64,000 nt of DNA from Ancylostoma caninum (Eukaryota > Nematoda > Chromadorea > Rhabditida > Ancylostomatidae): positions 372,001 through 436,000 of the forward strand of contig JBAJFG010000180.1 in assembly GCA_037903475.1 (NCBI GenBank), given 5' to 3'. Below the pieces are notes generated by a model that had not been told where the DNA came from, did not search any database, and saw nothing but the letters and a program-made list of their open reading frames with translations. Position numbers and translations under genes: made by a program. Shown piece after piece: positions 1-9,504 of the stretch; position 1 is the first letter of the stretch; every line of letters starts with the position of its first letter.

Positions 1-203
1 ACAGAGAATTGGTAATTGCCTGACTTTTGTCCGACGACCCAGGAAATATGAACAAGATCACTTCTTTTTGGGCAGGTACAAGCTTGTATTACTCTCTCCT
101 ACCTTGCTACAAAATTGTAAACCACTGATGACGTAAAATGTGCTTGATCGAGTAATAACTCTCGGAAAGGAGATCATCGTCAGTTGAGAACTTTCGAAAT
201 CCG

Positions 204-500
204 GCGCCAAAAAGCCCGGATAACGGTGCGGATAACGGATAGGCCAAAACCTACGGATAACGGCAAAACGGATAACCGGATACGGACAATCCGCTCATCC
301 CTGGTGCGAGTCTACCGTGTGACATGTGCGGGTCCACCGCGCATAGCCATGTTATTGCGGGTGCACCGCGGGCATCGGGCATATGTGGGTCCACCGTGAG
401 CATATGCGGGCATAGCGCTGAAGTGACGTCACTCCCGGTTGTCCATCGCGTGCACGTGCGGATTTATCGCGGGCAACCACGGATCCACCGCGGATTGACC
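204..500. repeat. Short-motif repetitive DNA
   Basis: The motif ggataacgg (with small variants) recurs several times between about 220 and 290, followed to about 500 by repeats of gtccaccgcg and gcgggcat. ORFs here are open only because of the GC-rich repeats; I see no coding signal. Confidence 0.45.
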
Positions 501-546
501 TTGTACAGCGGATCTACCGCGGGCAGAAAGTTCGGAGTAGCGCGGA

Positions 547-615
547 TTTGAATTTCGCGCCGCGTTAGCGCTGGTCCAAGGGGCGCGCCGCGCGCAGACA
601 GATGTAGATTTAGAT
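547..615. repeat. Dispersed repeat, copy A (partner at 62738-62805)
   Basis: About 69 bp starting ttgaatttcgcgccgc and ending gatgtagatttagat match 62738-62805 in the same orientation with only a few differences. The two copies lie at opposite ends of the window, so this is a dispersed family. No terminal repeats or target duplication were identified. Confidence 0.6.
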
Positions 616-2680
616 TCCAGGCATTGCCACGTGGCAACGGATGTGTACAGTCGTTAGCCCAGAGCTGGCACCTTGGTGGACTTTTCAACTGCAATCTCAC
701 CCAGAAATCGGCCAAATAATCTATTTTTTACACGTCTTTAATATGTATGTGGTGTGATTCTTCCATTTTGATGTTTCCGTACTGCCACTTAGTAAAATCT
801 CTTTCCAGACGTATCCTGTGGACAAAGTCGTAACTGCTGACAAAATCGACCCAGGTGCCATCTCTGAGCTAGCAGACCATATACAGGGCATTCACCTCGG
901 AGTAAACATCGCGTTGCAATACGCGCGCGAGCTGATCCATTCCAATAGATCAAATTATCAGTTGAAAGGCTTCGTGCGAACGGTTCCTGGCAGTTCACAC
1001 GTAGCCTTTGAACTGGCTTCACAATTGCGCCGATGGTCACTCCGTTCAGGAAGCTTTATACAGAGATCTCCAAACCGCCAGGTGGGGACGGACCAGTGCC
1101 GCGGCGCGGTAGCGTTGGGCAGAAAGTAACAGAGAGCATGATCGGAGCATTATCGGTTGAGGAATACAGCTGACAGCCAAAGCATACAGAGCATCAACTT
1201 CAAGAAAACATTTATGTTGCTGTCAATCCATTCCTTATTTTCCAACAAGCTGTGGAGGTGCTTTTATCACTGCGTGGTTGTGGTTATTGTGTATGCATTA
1301 ACAAACTCCAACCTCGCAATATTTTACCGATTTGAAGGAAATCACATCCATTTTGTCGGCGGTGTCGCCACATTTCAGTGGCGAAAAATGACACGGTCCC
1401 TGTCTCATCCATATGTTCTACAAGTTGCTATACATGAAAATCAAATTAAAAAAAGATGCGGGTTTCAAGACTGGCCTCTTATACTCTTCATATTTTTCTG
1501 GTACAATGGGTTCTTCGTGCGCTTCTTTATGGTTTCTGATATGTGTTGGGTTGGTGAAGAAGTTCTGCAACACTTTTTATTTTCATTTCTAAAACGCAAA
1601 AGCAGCTTGACAGGTGGGTTCTTGTGTCAATATAAGGTAGTATGTCCCCGGACTTTTCACGACTGGAGGCACACGAACGAAGCCCTATTAGTACTTGAGT
1701 AACAATGGCTTCGACCAGTCGAGCCTCACTTCGCCCCTTCGTCTAATATGGTTTCCTGCGGGGTGTCCTCTAAGAAGTGCCGATGCCAATTTACGTGCTC
1801 GTTTTAAAAGAACGTTATTCACCATCTGACCCTTCTTCGCTGGTGCCAGGGCTTCGAGTCCGGAGAAATAACGCTTGAAATTCACTAACGCTCTGGACGC
1901 TGTCCACTGTTAAGAACGGTGGTTTGCAGAACACCCCAAAGGCGAGGCCGAATATACCTGCATGTTGACGAATACACTCCAGTGCGACTATTGCGACCAC
2001 AATCCAGCATCCTCACGGTCTCGATTTCAGCAAAGTCGTCTGGACGTGAATACCCCGAATGTTGTGCGAGTCTGACAAGACATGTCGAGTAAGCATTGAG
2101 GAGTCGCTGTTTTTCCCTCCACATAGGAAGGGCTTTCTAAAAGATGTTGCAAGTGGGTGCGAAAGCTTGGCCCTCTAGCGGGCAGTGCAAGCAGCGTCAG
2201 TTGATTCCGTATCCAGAGCCCCTTTCGAAGCGCTCAAAGACCCGCCGAAAAAGAAGGTTTTTCTGTGATGTTGGTCGAGCCATGAGGTATGCTTTACTAC
2301 GATTTCCTAAGTAGTGGCATTGCAGCTATAAGCGATCTCTGCCCTACTCAACCCCAAAAGTTGGCAGCGCCATCCGTGAAGAACGCCGAAAACGAGCAAA
2401 TGTTGCAAGATAATCACATGCACATTGCAATCGCAAGTCAAGAGAAGACTTAGGATATTGGTTGGGAATTACCGTCACATCTTCCGTATTTGTCAAATCT
2501 GGCCCTGTCGGATTGCCACCTTTTCCTGGCCATAAACATCCACCTATGGAAAATGAGGCTTAGCAAGCAACAGCAACTCGAAAGTGAAGCGTCAAAACTT
2601 TCCGATCCATAGCATCCCGAGTTCTGAGAGAATGGGGCGGAAAAGGTGCCCAAAAAATGGGCGAGGGTGCTACACAGTAA
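616..2680. other. Intergenic DNA, no gene recognised
   Basis: Apart from a repeat at 881-1048 I see nothing identifiable. A plus-strand ORF at 1157-1702 (181 codons) is low-complexity, Phe/His-rich, resembles no family I know and has no clear splice or start context, so I do not call it a gene. Confidence 0.4.
881..1048. repeat. MITE-family copy (related to 39826-39981 and 51088-51244)
   Basis: This copy begins acagggcattcacctcgg and shares with 39826-39981 the blocks gtaaacatcgcgttgcaata, ccattccaatag and cagttgaaaggct. The copy at 51088-51244 is the best-preserved member and shows TA target duplications and terminal inverted repeats. This one has lost the clean ends. Confidence 0.6.
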
Positions 2681-3056
2681 TGACAGAAACTTAATGACAG
2701 TCCGGGGGGATATCTGCTCCGACCGTAGCCTGGACAGCTACATGGTAAAGATGCAATAAAAGTTAAATAGGAAGCGAAGTAAATTACGTACAAATCCGTT
2801 CATAAGAAAATTGAAGTACAGCTTGTGAAGTTAATGCATATTTGTTAAGTATTAGTCAGGCCCTATTCAACAGGGGGTCATAGTCAAATGACTTACTTCC
2901 ACTGAAATTGCCATTTGATTGGGTTTGGTTCGCAGTTAGAGGGTTAGTGCAGTATGGGAGCAGATACACATTCGAAAATACAAAGACTTCGATGTACATG
3001 GCACTGAGTAAGGTCGGAGCAGATGTCCCCCCGGACTGTCCATTAATTTTCTGTCA
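2681..3056. repeat. Small foldback element (MITE-like)
   Basis: The left end 2681-2724 (tgacagaaacttaatgacag, then a G6 tract, then ctgctccgacc) is matched in inverted orientation at 3012-3056 with only a few mismatches. The arms are about 44 bp around an internal region of roughly 290 bp. No ORF of note lies inside. This is the architecture of a non-autonomous DNA transposon; the superfamily is not determined. Confidence 0.65.
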
Positions 3057-3298
3057 CAGTAATGGTGAACATATCATTGATTGAGTTTATGTTTTAATAA
3101 AGAAATCCATTTTCAAGTATTCGTTGTGAGTGTTGCAAAACTTTCTCACCAAGCTAGTACTTCACTGCGGTGGTTTAATTCATTCATGTGGATTTGCCAC
3201 TATTCTTTTATTAACACCTGCCACAGGGGCACGCCTTTTTGATATATTAAAGAATAAAACATAAAATGCCGTGCCTACAGTATACCTACCTCTACGAA

Positions 3299-3562
3299 AT
3301 GGGGTTACGGTATAAAATAGTTGCGATTTCCGTGTTCAGCATCTTAACCGCTCTGATGGTGAGCAACGTTTTGGCTAAAAGTTTTTCTAGAAGTTTTTGG
3401 GCCTGTGAAAGTGGAATGGTGCCAAATCAGGAGCAAACCGAGAGGTGCGACGGTGTACCAGCTGGAATGAGCATATTCATATTCCAGCTGACTGTACTGA
3501 CAGCCAAGGAGTCGCGCCAGAGGTTCTCCTGCGAAGCCTCAGAGCTAATTGGCGAAGCTTAA
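3299..3562 (+). CDS. Possible small secreted peptide (weak)
   Basis: From the second Met, an 87-codon frame begins with a basic residue and a hydrophobic stretch (MGLRYKIVAISVFSILTALM) that would fit a signal peptide, followed by a polar tail with three cysteines. I do not recognise the product. There is no confirmed promoter, splice signal or homolog, and the surroundings are repeat-rich. A chance ORF is about as likely. Confidence 0.2.
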   Translation: MGLRYKIVAISVFSILTALMVSNVLAKSFSRSFWACESGMVPNQEQTERCDGVPAGMSIFIFQLTVLTAKESRQRFSCEASELIGEA

Positions 3563-3590
3563 TACATGAGTCGGTCAGCCCAATTACAAT

Positions 3591-3814
3591 CTGTCCGAAA
3601 CGACGAGTCCGCCCACGCAGTGGGGATGGAGAGGTGGCCAAGCCAGCCAGCATTCCACGTCATCTCTAATCTGCGTACCCGTTCCATCGTTATCTTTACG
3701 GTATCGACCAATGACTTGGCTGTGACGTGGACGACTTGGCAGCTAACAGCATATGGCTCAGCCACGCCGCCTCTCGATCCTCGCGTGCGTGGGCGGACTC
3801 GTCGTTTCAGACAG
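3591..3814. repeat. MITE with about 29-bp terminal inverted repeats
   Basis: The left end ctgtccgaaacgacgagtcc at 3591 is matched by the reverse complement of the right end at 3814, with one mismatch across about 29 bp. Total length is 224 bp. The interior has no coding capacity despite an ORF spanning it. A target duplication was not evident. Confidence 0.7.
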
Positions 3815-3963
3815 ACTGTACATATATTTCGCCTAGTGGGCTTCACTGATTCTCTTCTCCTCTCCGTTCTGCAATGTATATCGCATAAACCATAAATACC
3901 GCCTGTGTCACCATCTTGCGTTGCTTGGGTAAAACCATGAAATACGATGGAAAATACTATAGA

Positions 3964-4410
3964 TGTTAGGTTCACGTTACGTTTTCCCGGCTTTCTCCCA
4001 ATGGTGGAAAGTGACACAAAACAAGGAAGCTTTATTAAGGAAACCCTAAACAAAACACAAGGGAACGAAAGAAAAAAGAAACAAAGTGATACGGAGGGTG
4101 ATTTCGAGGGGGACGTGTAAAAAGGCAACTCACGACTTGCGTTGGTCTCCGATCCAGCTGCGTGCGAGGAGGGGGTGTCGTTCCTGGTTTACTCGCGTCC
4201 GTGCTGCGGCCAGCCGACTTCGAGATCTGGCTGAATTCCCTTTTCCTCGCCCTGCTCGCCTCTTAGCACTTCCGGCTCGGCGCGTAAAACTTCCATTGGT
4301 TCAAGGATTCCCGCTCAGCCCCTATTGGTGGTGGCTGGCTGCCCGCGCGCTCGAATTTTTCTGATTTGTGATCTTTGACCCAACGTCGTGATCGCCTTTT
4401 TTTAGTTACA
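3964..4410 (-). repeat. 3' LTR of element 1
   Basis: This 447-bp LTR keeps the uninterrupted version of the site used by the hAT-like element in the other LTR (gtgtcgttcctgg near 4181). On the minus strand it holds an AATAAA polyadenylation signal near 4031-4037, as expected for the R region of an LTR. Confidence 0.9.
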
Positions 4411-4428
4411 TGCCCCCCTCCTTATTAA
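4411..4428 (-). other. Polypurine tract of element 1
   Basis: Directly upstream of the 3' LTR on the minus strand lies AAGGAGGGGGGCA. A purine run in this position is the usual primer for plus-strand DNA synthesis in LTR retrotransposons. The call rests on position and composition. Confidence 0.6.
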
Positions 4429-4449
4429 GTCGCTTACACTGCGACTTAG

Positions 4450-5690
4450 TTAGTGACGACGGGGTCTTCCCCGTCGACTCATCGCAATTGGATGGTCCCG
4501 TGTGGACACTCTTCTGCTGTCGTACTGAGTCTGAACTGGGTTCAGGCTGCGGCAAGCGTTACCGTGATATGCGCCATTGTGATTGTGGGATGCTGGGCGA
4601 TGGTGGGCACGGTCGTGGCGTTCATGCTCGCGTCTGCTTCCATAACTTCTATGGCGAATCCACTGCTCGTATGGCATGCGATACAGTTTTTCATACTGTT
4701 GCTGATTCTCTAGCGAGCGTGGCGTCTCGTTTCTACCGCTGCCGCCTGCCTTGCATTGAGCGCGTGGTTGTCGATAGCTGGACCTGTGGTATGGCTGCCT
4801 GAGGAGCCTATCGAAGTGAAAGTATCTCGAGTAGAATGAAACTGATGCGTTTATGAATGCGAGTGCTGCGGCGCCGGAGTATGCCTTATCTGGTGGTGAC
4901 GTCTCGTTCCCGAGTACGTTCCAAGGATATGCCTTGTTATTCTCCACGGCTCGCGTTGGCAGAAAGTTTTTGATTCTCATCGTCAGATCCGGGAACAAGT
5001 ATTGGATGGTGAGTGCAACAAAATGCATCTGATCGATGCAGCGCTCCCAGTCCGCTCGGTTCCTCGGGCTAGCACAGAGGATTACCTCAGCTCCGTTTGC
5101 AATAGCCGATAAAATGAACTCCCAAACCAGCAACCACCTAGATATTGGTGCGTAATGCGTTGGGGAGAAGAATACCACGGCTGAATAAACATCTTGGAGT
5201 CTGTCCATGTCGAAGCTTTCAGGGCTGGCGATCACCCTCGCCACCTGTGAACCGTACGTGAGGTTGTTCGTGTGCATCTCGAAGCCGGGAGGGAGTAATA
5301 GGAGGGTTTTTGGCGCTGGGATGCTCCTTATAAGGTCTTCTTTCCATGTGTTTCTGAAGGCCATTGGAAAAGCCCTAGTGAAAGCAGAGGCGATTCTAAT
5401 CACTTCCCTTTCCTTACGATGAGGGTGCACATTTGAGGTCATTGCTTCTGTTGCCAAACTCGAAGCCCAGTGGCGGCAGTGGTATCGGAAGAAAACCAGT
5501 GCGTATGCTAAGGAGTAGGAGTTGAACGTCTCGTATTTTGGATCTAAGAGTTGTGCAAGTTTCCACTCGTTTGGAAGGTGGGAAGATTGAACAATAGCTA
5601 TAGCACGAGCTAAATCATATACAGAGGTAAAAGTGAGCTCCGGAATAGGTGGATCACGAATGAGTTTCGAGAAGGGAACTTCTATCGGGC
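4450..5690 (-). pseudogene. Post-integrase domain of element 1 (unrecognised, shared with element 2)
   Basis: One open frame runs from about 5690 down to 4450, downstream of integrase. Its visible order is a motif TFTSVYDLAR, a block FFRYHCRHWASSLA, a strand-like LLLLPPGFE, then VVFFSPTH, a Trp-containing helix-like stretch, NGAEVILCASPR and a final polar, Arg/His-rich tail. Element 2 carries the same blocks in the same order at 32217-33315. No signal peptide or membrane segment typical of an envelope glycoprotein is seen. The link to the integrase frame is broken by a frame change near 5690. The alternation of hydrophobic strands with PTH and PR motifs could suit a Rossmann-like (perhaps SGNH-hydrolase-like) fold lacking the usual catalytic residues; that is speculation. 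Confidence 0.6.
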
Positions 5691-7266
5691 ACTTGATTTG
5701 TTGATCGCCATGTTGGTAATGGCCGGGACACTAGAAGTCGATGGTTCCAGGGCAGACCGCTGCAGATCGTTGCGAGCTGAAAGCAAAATTATTGAAAAAT
5801 GCGGAAATTTTAAGGCATTTACCCCGTGTTTGCGAGCCATTGCCTTCAGGTCGTGTTCTGCGGCGCCCGCGTTTGCCACGCTGTGTATTTGTTTGCAGGG
5901 GGTGTTCCCTATTTCCTTTGGCACTTTTAAAAGGTGGTCAGACTGGACTCTTACTGGATCCTTGTTTTCCCCGATGAGCGTCACTAAAGCTGAATTATCG
6001 CTTGCTTCCAGTACGCGATAGGGCCCACTCCAGTCAATCGCCAGTTTTGGGTGATTTCTTCCCGACTTCTCAGCAGGAACTCTTACGTATACCCTGTCCC
6101 CTGGGGCGAATCTGTAGGACTTGTCCGTATTCCACCGCTTGTCGTATGACTGTTTCATTATTTTCTGGTATTTATCAGTAACATCGTCGATGCAATCCGT
6201 GGCCAACTTAAGTCTTGAGAAACTGAGTTTTGTAGTTGTCAATGTCGACCTGGTAGGGTGACAGCTCCTCCCTGGGGATGACCTTCGACGGAAACCTCGG
6301 ATCAGTTCCATAGAGAAGGAAGTGGGGACTCTCCCCAGTACCCTCATGTGGGACTGCATTGTACGCGAATACGACTTGGGGAAGTATTACACCCCATTCG
6401 GTTGGGAGTGTGCTCTTTCTCTTTAGCATTCTTATAATCGTGCCGTTAGCCCTCTCAGTTAGTCCATTCTCTCGCGGGCAATACCCTTTGGTGAAGTTTT
6501 GTTTGATGCCCATAATTTCACATAACGCTGCCATAATCGTGTTCTCAAACTCCGCGCCTCGATCGGAAAAAATAGCTTCTGGCCATCTACCGTTTTCGCA
6601 CACCCACCTACTGAATATCATTCCCGCAATAGTCTCGGCCCTCTTATTTGGTATGGGATATGCCCCCAAGTACCTCGTGAATCTGTCTATCACTGTCAGG
6701 ACGTATTTATTCCCTTTGGTTGTGGGTCCCATCTCGAAAACATCTATGCCGATTACCTGGAAGGGTCGCACAGCAGAAACAGGCTTAAGTGGTGGCGTAT
6801 TTTTCCGATGATTATTCACGAGAAAGCATTTTTGACACTCGCGGCACCACTTCGTGAGATCCTGGAGCATTCCTGGCCAGAAAACCCTTCGCTGCAGCAG
6901 TTTGAATGTTTTCCTAGCGTTAAAATGTCCCCCAAGGGTGCCATGGTGGTGCTCCTGAAAGACATCTTTACGGCATGCTTCCGGCACCACTGTAGCTTTT
7001 TCGCCATCCTCCAAGATCAGTTTCAGCTGGCCATTGTCAAGCGTAAAGTCAGATGTTGAAAGGTTCCTATTGTGTCTTGCTAAGCGGATTTCCGTGCTGG
7101 CTCCCTTTTCTACAGCATCGATAACTGGTTGGAACTCAGGATCCGTGCGAAGCATTTCAAGCCATTTAGTCGGTTGAACAGCTCCGACTACTCCCTCGTT
7201 TTCGGTCCAGGTTGGCAAGGCGTTCCCTTCTAGCTGTGGTATCCCCCGCGACAGGGCGTCGGCCAC
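5682..7266 (-). pseudogene. Integrase of element 1 (frame-disrupted)
   Basis: The upstream frame (7266 to 6208) carries the zinc-binding region (a His-rich HHHGTLGGH block and CRECQKC), then the catalytic core with IGIDVFE, SDRGAEF and the glutamate in LTER, spaced 35 residues after the second aspartate, as in D,D-35-E integrases. The C-terminal part continues in another frame (6359 to 5682) with WSGPYRVLE, the GPY/F module typical of many Ty3/gypsy integrases, and a DPVRVQSDHLL tail. The change of frame near 6210-6230 means this copy should not make a full integrase, although all catalytic residues are present. Confidence 0.85.
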
Positions 7267-7612
7267 GCTGTTAGCTGCACCTTTACATACTCAATTGGAA
7301 TGTCATATCTTTGAATTTCTAATGCCCATCTAAGCACTCGCGGTGATACGTTAGTTCTCTTGAAAAGCGATGCTAACGACTGATGGTCGGTTCTTACCAC
7401 CGTCTGTACTCCGAAGATGAAATAGTGAAATTTATGAAGTGCGTGCATTAAGGCGAGCGCTTCTAAATCTGTGACGTGGTATTTTTCCTCTGCTTTCGTT
7501 AGCCTCTTGGACGTGAAATAGACGGGATGAATGTAACCATCGTCACCTTTTTGGGCGAGAACGGCGCCTACTCCTACTTTGCTCGCGTCGAATAGATGTA
7601 GAATGGTTTAGT
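7230..7612 (-). pseudogene. RNase H region of element 1 (broken)
   Basis: The frame from 7448 shows FIFGVQTVVRTDHQSLASLF, the conserved late part of the gypsy RNase H (TDHQSL), followed by RVLRWALEIQ. The first catalytic aspartate should lie near 7592, where the RT frame ends after KPFYIYSTRAK instead of the usual TDAS. Comparison with element 2 at the same place suggests a single-base deletion. A second frame change sits near 7270. RNase H is therefore split over at least three frames and presumably inactive. Confidence 0.75.
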
Positions 7613-8818
7613 GCCGTTTTTGGCGCTCTGGATGTCGGGCTGGACTAGTACTGGTGCACACGAAAGCGCCTGTTTCAATTTCTCGAAAGCTGACTCGTGG
7701 GTCTGTGTCCAGTTGAATTTGCTCTTTGCGCTGGTAAGCTCGTGAAGGGGTTTCGCGATATGAGAAAATCTCAAGATGAACTTGCGGTAGTAACCGGCCA
7801 TCCCCAGAAAGGTCCGTAGCTGTGCGAGATTTTCCGGTCGTGGGTAATCGAGTATGCGGGTTATCTTATCAGGGTCTGTCCGCACGCCATCGGCATCGAT
7901 CATATGCCCAAGGAATGTGAGCTTTGTGGCGAGAAGTTTGCATTTTTGCGGCTTCACCTTGAGCTTCGCTTCACTCAGTGCTTCCAACACCTTAGAGAGT
8001 ACTTCATAGTGACGAGTTTTAGTCGCGATGAGTATATCATCTATATATACCGATACTTCGGGACCTAATAAGCCGCTTAGGACTGTTTCCATGAGGCGTT
8101 GGAAAACGGCTGGCGCTGTTGTAAGGCCGAAAGGTAGCACACGAAACTGGAATAATCCTGCCGTCGTGGTGAATGCGCTGATTTCTTTAGCTCGATCACT
8201 CAAAGGAACCTGCCAATAACCAGATGCTAAATCAAGAGAAGAAAAGAACTTCTTACCGCTAAGGTTCTGTAAGGTTACGTCCACAGCTGGTAAAGGGTAT
8301 GAGTCCTTTTTGGTTCTTTTGTTTACTTCCCTATAATCAACGCACAGCCTGATGGAGCCGTCTTTCTTGACGACTAAAACGATTGGTGATGCCCAGGGGG
8401 AATGGCTTTCCTCTATTATTTTCCTTTCCTTCAAGTCAGCGAGCAGATCGCTGACTTGGGGCCTTATTCCGTAAGGGACAGGCCTCGTTTTCTGGCGGAT
8501 AGGGGTCCCGTTCTCGAGTTCTATATCGTAGCAGATCATGTCAGTGCACCCTAGCTCTATGTCTGACAGAGCGAATGTGCTACTATGCTCCGCAATTATT
8601 TCCCGGAGCTGCCTTGGGAGGGTCTTTTCCATGCGATTCTCTGATAGCGTTTTGCAAAGCATTTCCTCGCGATCTTTATACGGTACAATGGGGCGTTTGA
8701 TTACCATCATATGGGGCGTTTGATTACCATCATATCGCCGGGAATGTCTGCGGATTGTGGTTCGTACCACTTCTCGCCAGACCATTTGCCTAACGTCTCT
8801 CCTTTTTTTATTACCCAC
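7574..8818 (-). pseudogene. Reverse transcriptase of element 1
   Basis: The polymerase domain is long and intact: RQKTRPVPYGIRP at the entry, KKDGSIRLCVDYREVNK, SSLDLASGYWQVPL, FQFRVLPFGLTTAPAVFQ, the catalytic YIDDIL, and FLGHMI with the thumb after it. These are the classical RT blocks of Ty3/gypsy elements. The first about 35 codons are not homologous to RT because a 23-bp tandem duplication at 8690-8735 has shifted the frame relative to the protease; the true RT entry is at about 8700. The frame is lost again at the RNase H junction near 7574. Confidence 0.9.
8690..8735. repeat. 23-bp tandem duplication at the protease-RT junction
   Basis: The unit ggggcgtttgattaccatca plus tat occurs twice without a gap (8690-8712 and 8713-8735). 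Because 23 is not a multiple of three it puts the protease and RT frames out of register: both the end of the protease ORF and the beginning of the RT ORF read MMVIKRPI from the two copies. Confidence 0.95.
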
Positions 8819-9504
8819 GGTTCTTCGGTTTTATTGACTACAGATATCGGTGCCGTTCCCTGGGTTTTGCGGCATACCCCTGATGCTATATCCTTACGGT
8901 TTGACCAAAAGATGCACTCTGATCCACTGTAATCACCGGTTAATTCTATAGTAGCGGAACCAGTGGGTGGAATCATAACCCGGTCTCGCGCTTTGGCTAG
9001 TTTAAAGGTATGTCCGCCATGAAGCTGGTTTCCCGCATCTCTTTGTGGGTTTCCTGCATCCCTTCGAGGTTGTGACATGTTTGACCCTCCGTCTGACATG
9101 TGCACACGCACCCCAAGTGCGCCTAGAACATTCGTCCCAAGGAGTAAAACTTCATAACTGCTTGGGTGAACATGCATTTGCGCCTTTATTGTGGGACTGC
9201 CTACGAGTTTTACATCGGCCTCTATAATCATGTGGAATTGCATAGGGTTCCCTGATGCGTCCACTATCCGCTGCTCGCCTCCCTTACCAATCATGGTCAC
9301 TTTGCTGTCCAAGTCAATACCCTCGTTCCGTGCTCGCTTCAGCAACCCTACTGGTACTATCGTGATAATGGAGCCTGTGTCCACAAGGGCCCTGGCACGC
9401 ATGCCGAAAATTTCCACATCGCATATGCAAGGCTCTCCGTACGCCGTGGTGGCTCTTTCAGCATCCTCGTGGCTGCCCTGTATTGCTTTACACCAGTTAT
9501 TCAA
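8707..9504 (-). pseudogene. Aspartic protease region of element 1
   Basis: The frame opens at the gag stop, in the -1 register relative to gag. It contains ARALVDTGSIITIVP, the DTG active-site motif of retropepsins, and further on LLLGTNVLGALG, the flap-distal hydrophobic-G block. The remaining about 130 residues are a linker towards RT that is also present in element 2. The start is a TTG overlapping the gag stop, so expression by frameshifting from gag is more plausible than independent initiation. The reading frame ends at the 23-bp duplication. Confidence 0.85.

Noticed and set aside
4450..5690. Envelope glycoprotein gene of element 1
   Set aside because: No signal peptide, furin-like site or transmembrane anchor. 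The homologous region of element 2 is in frame with integrase.
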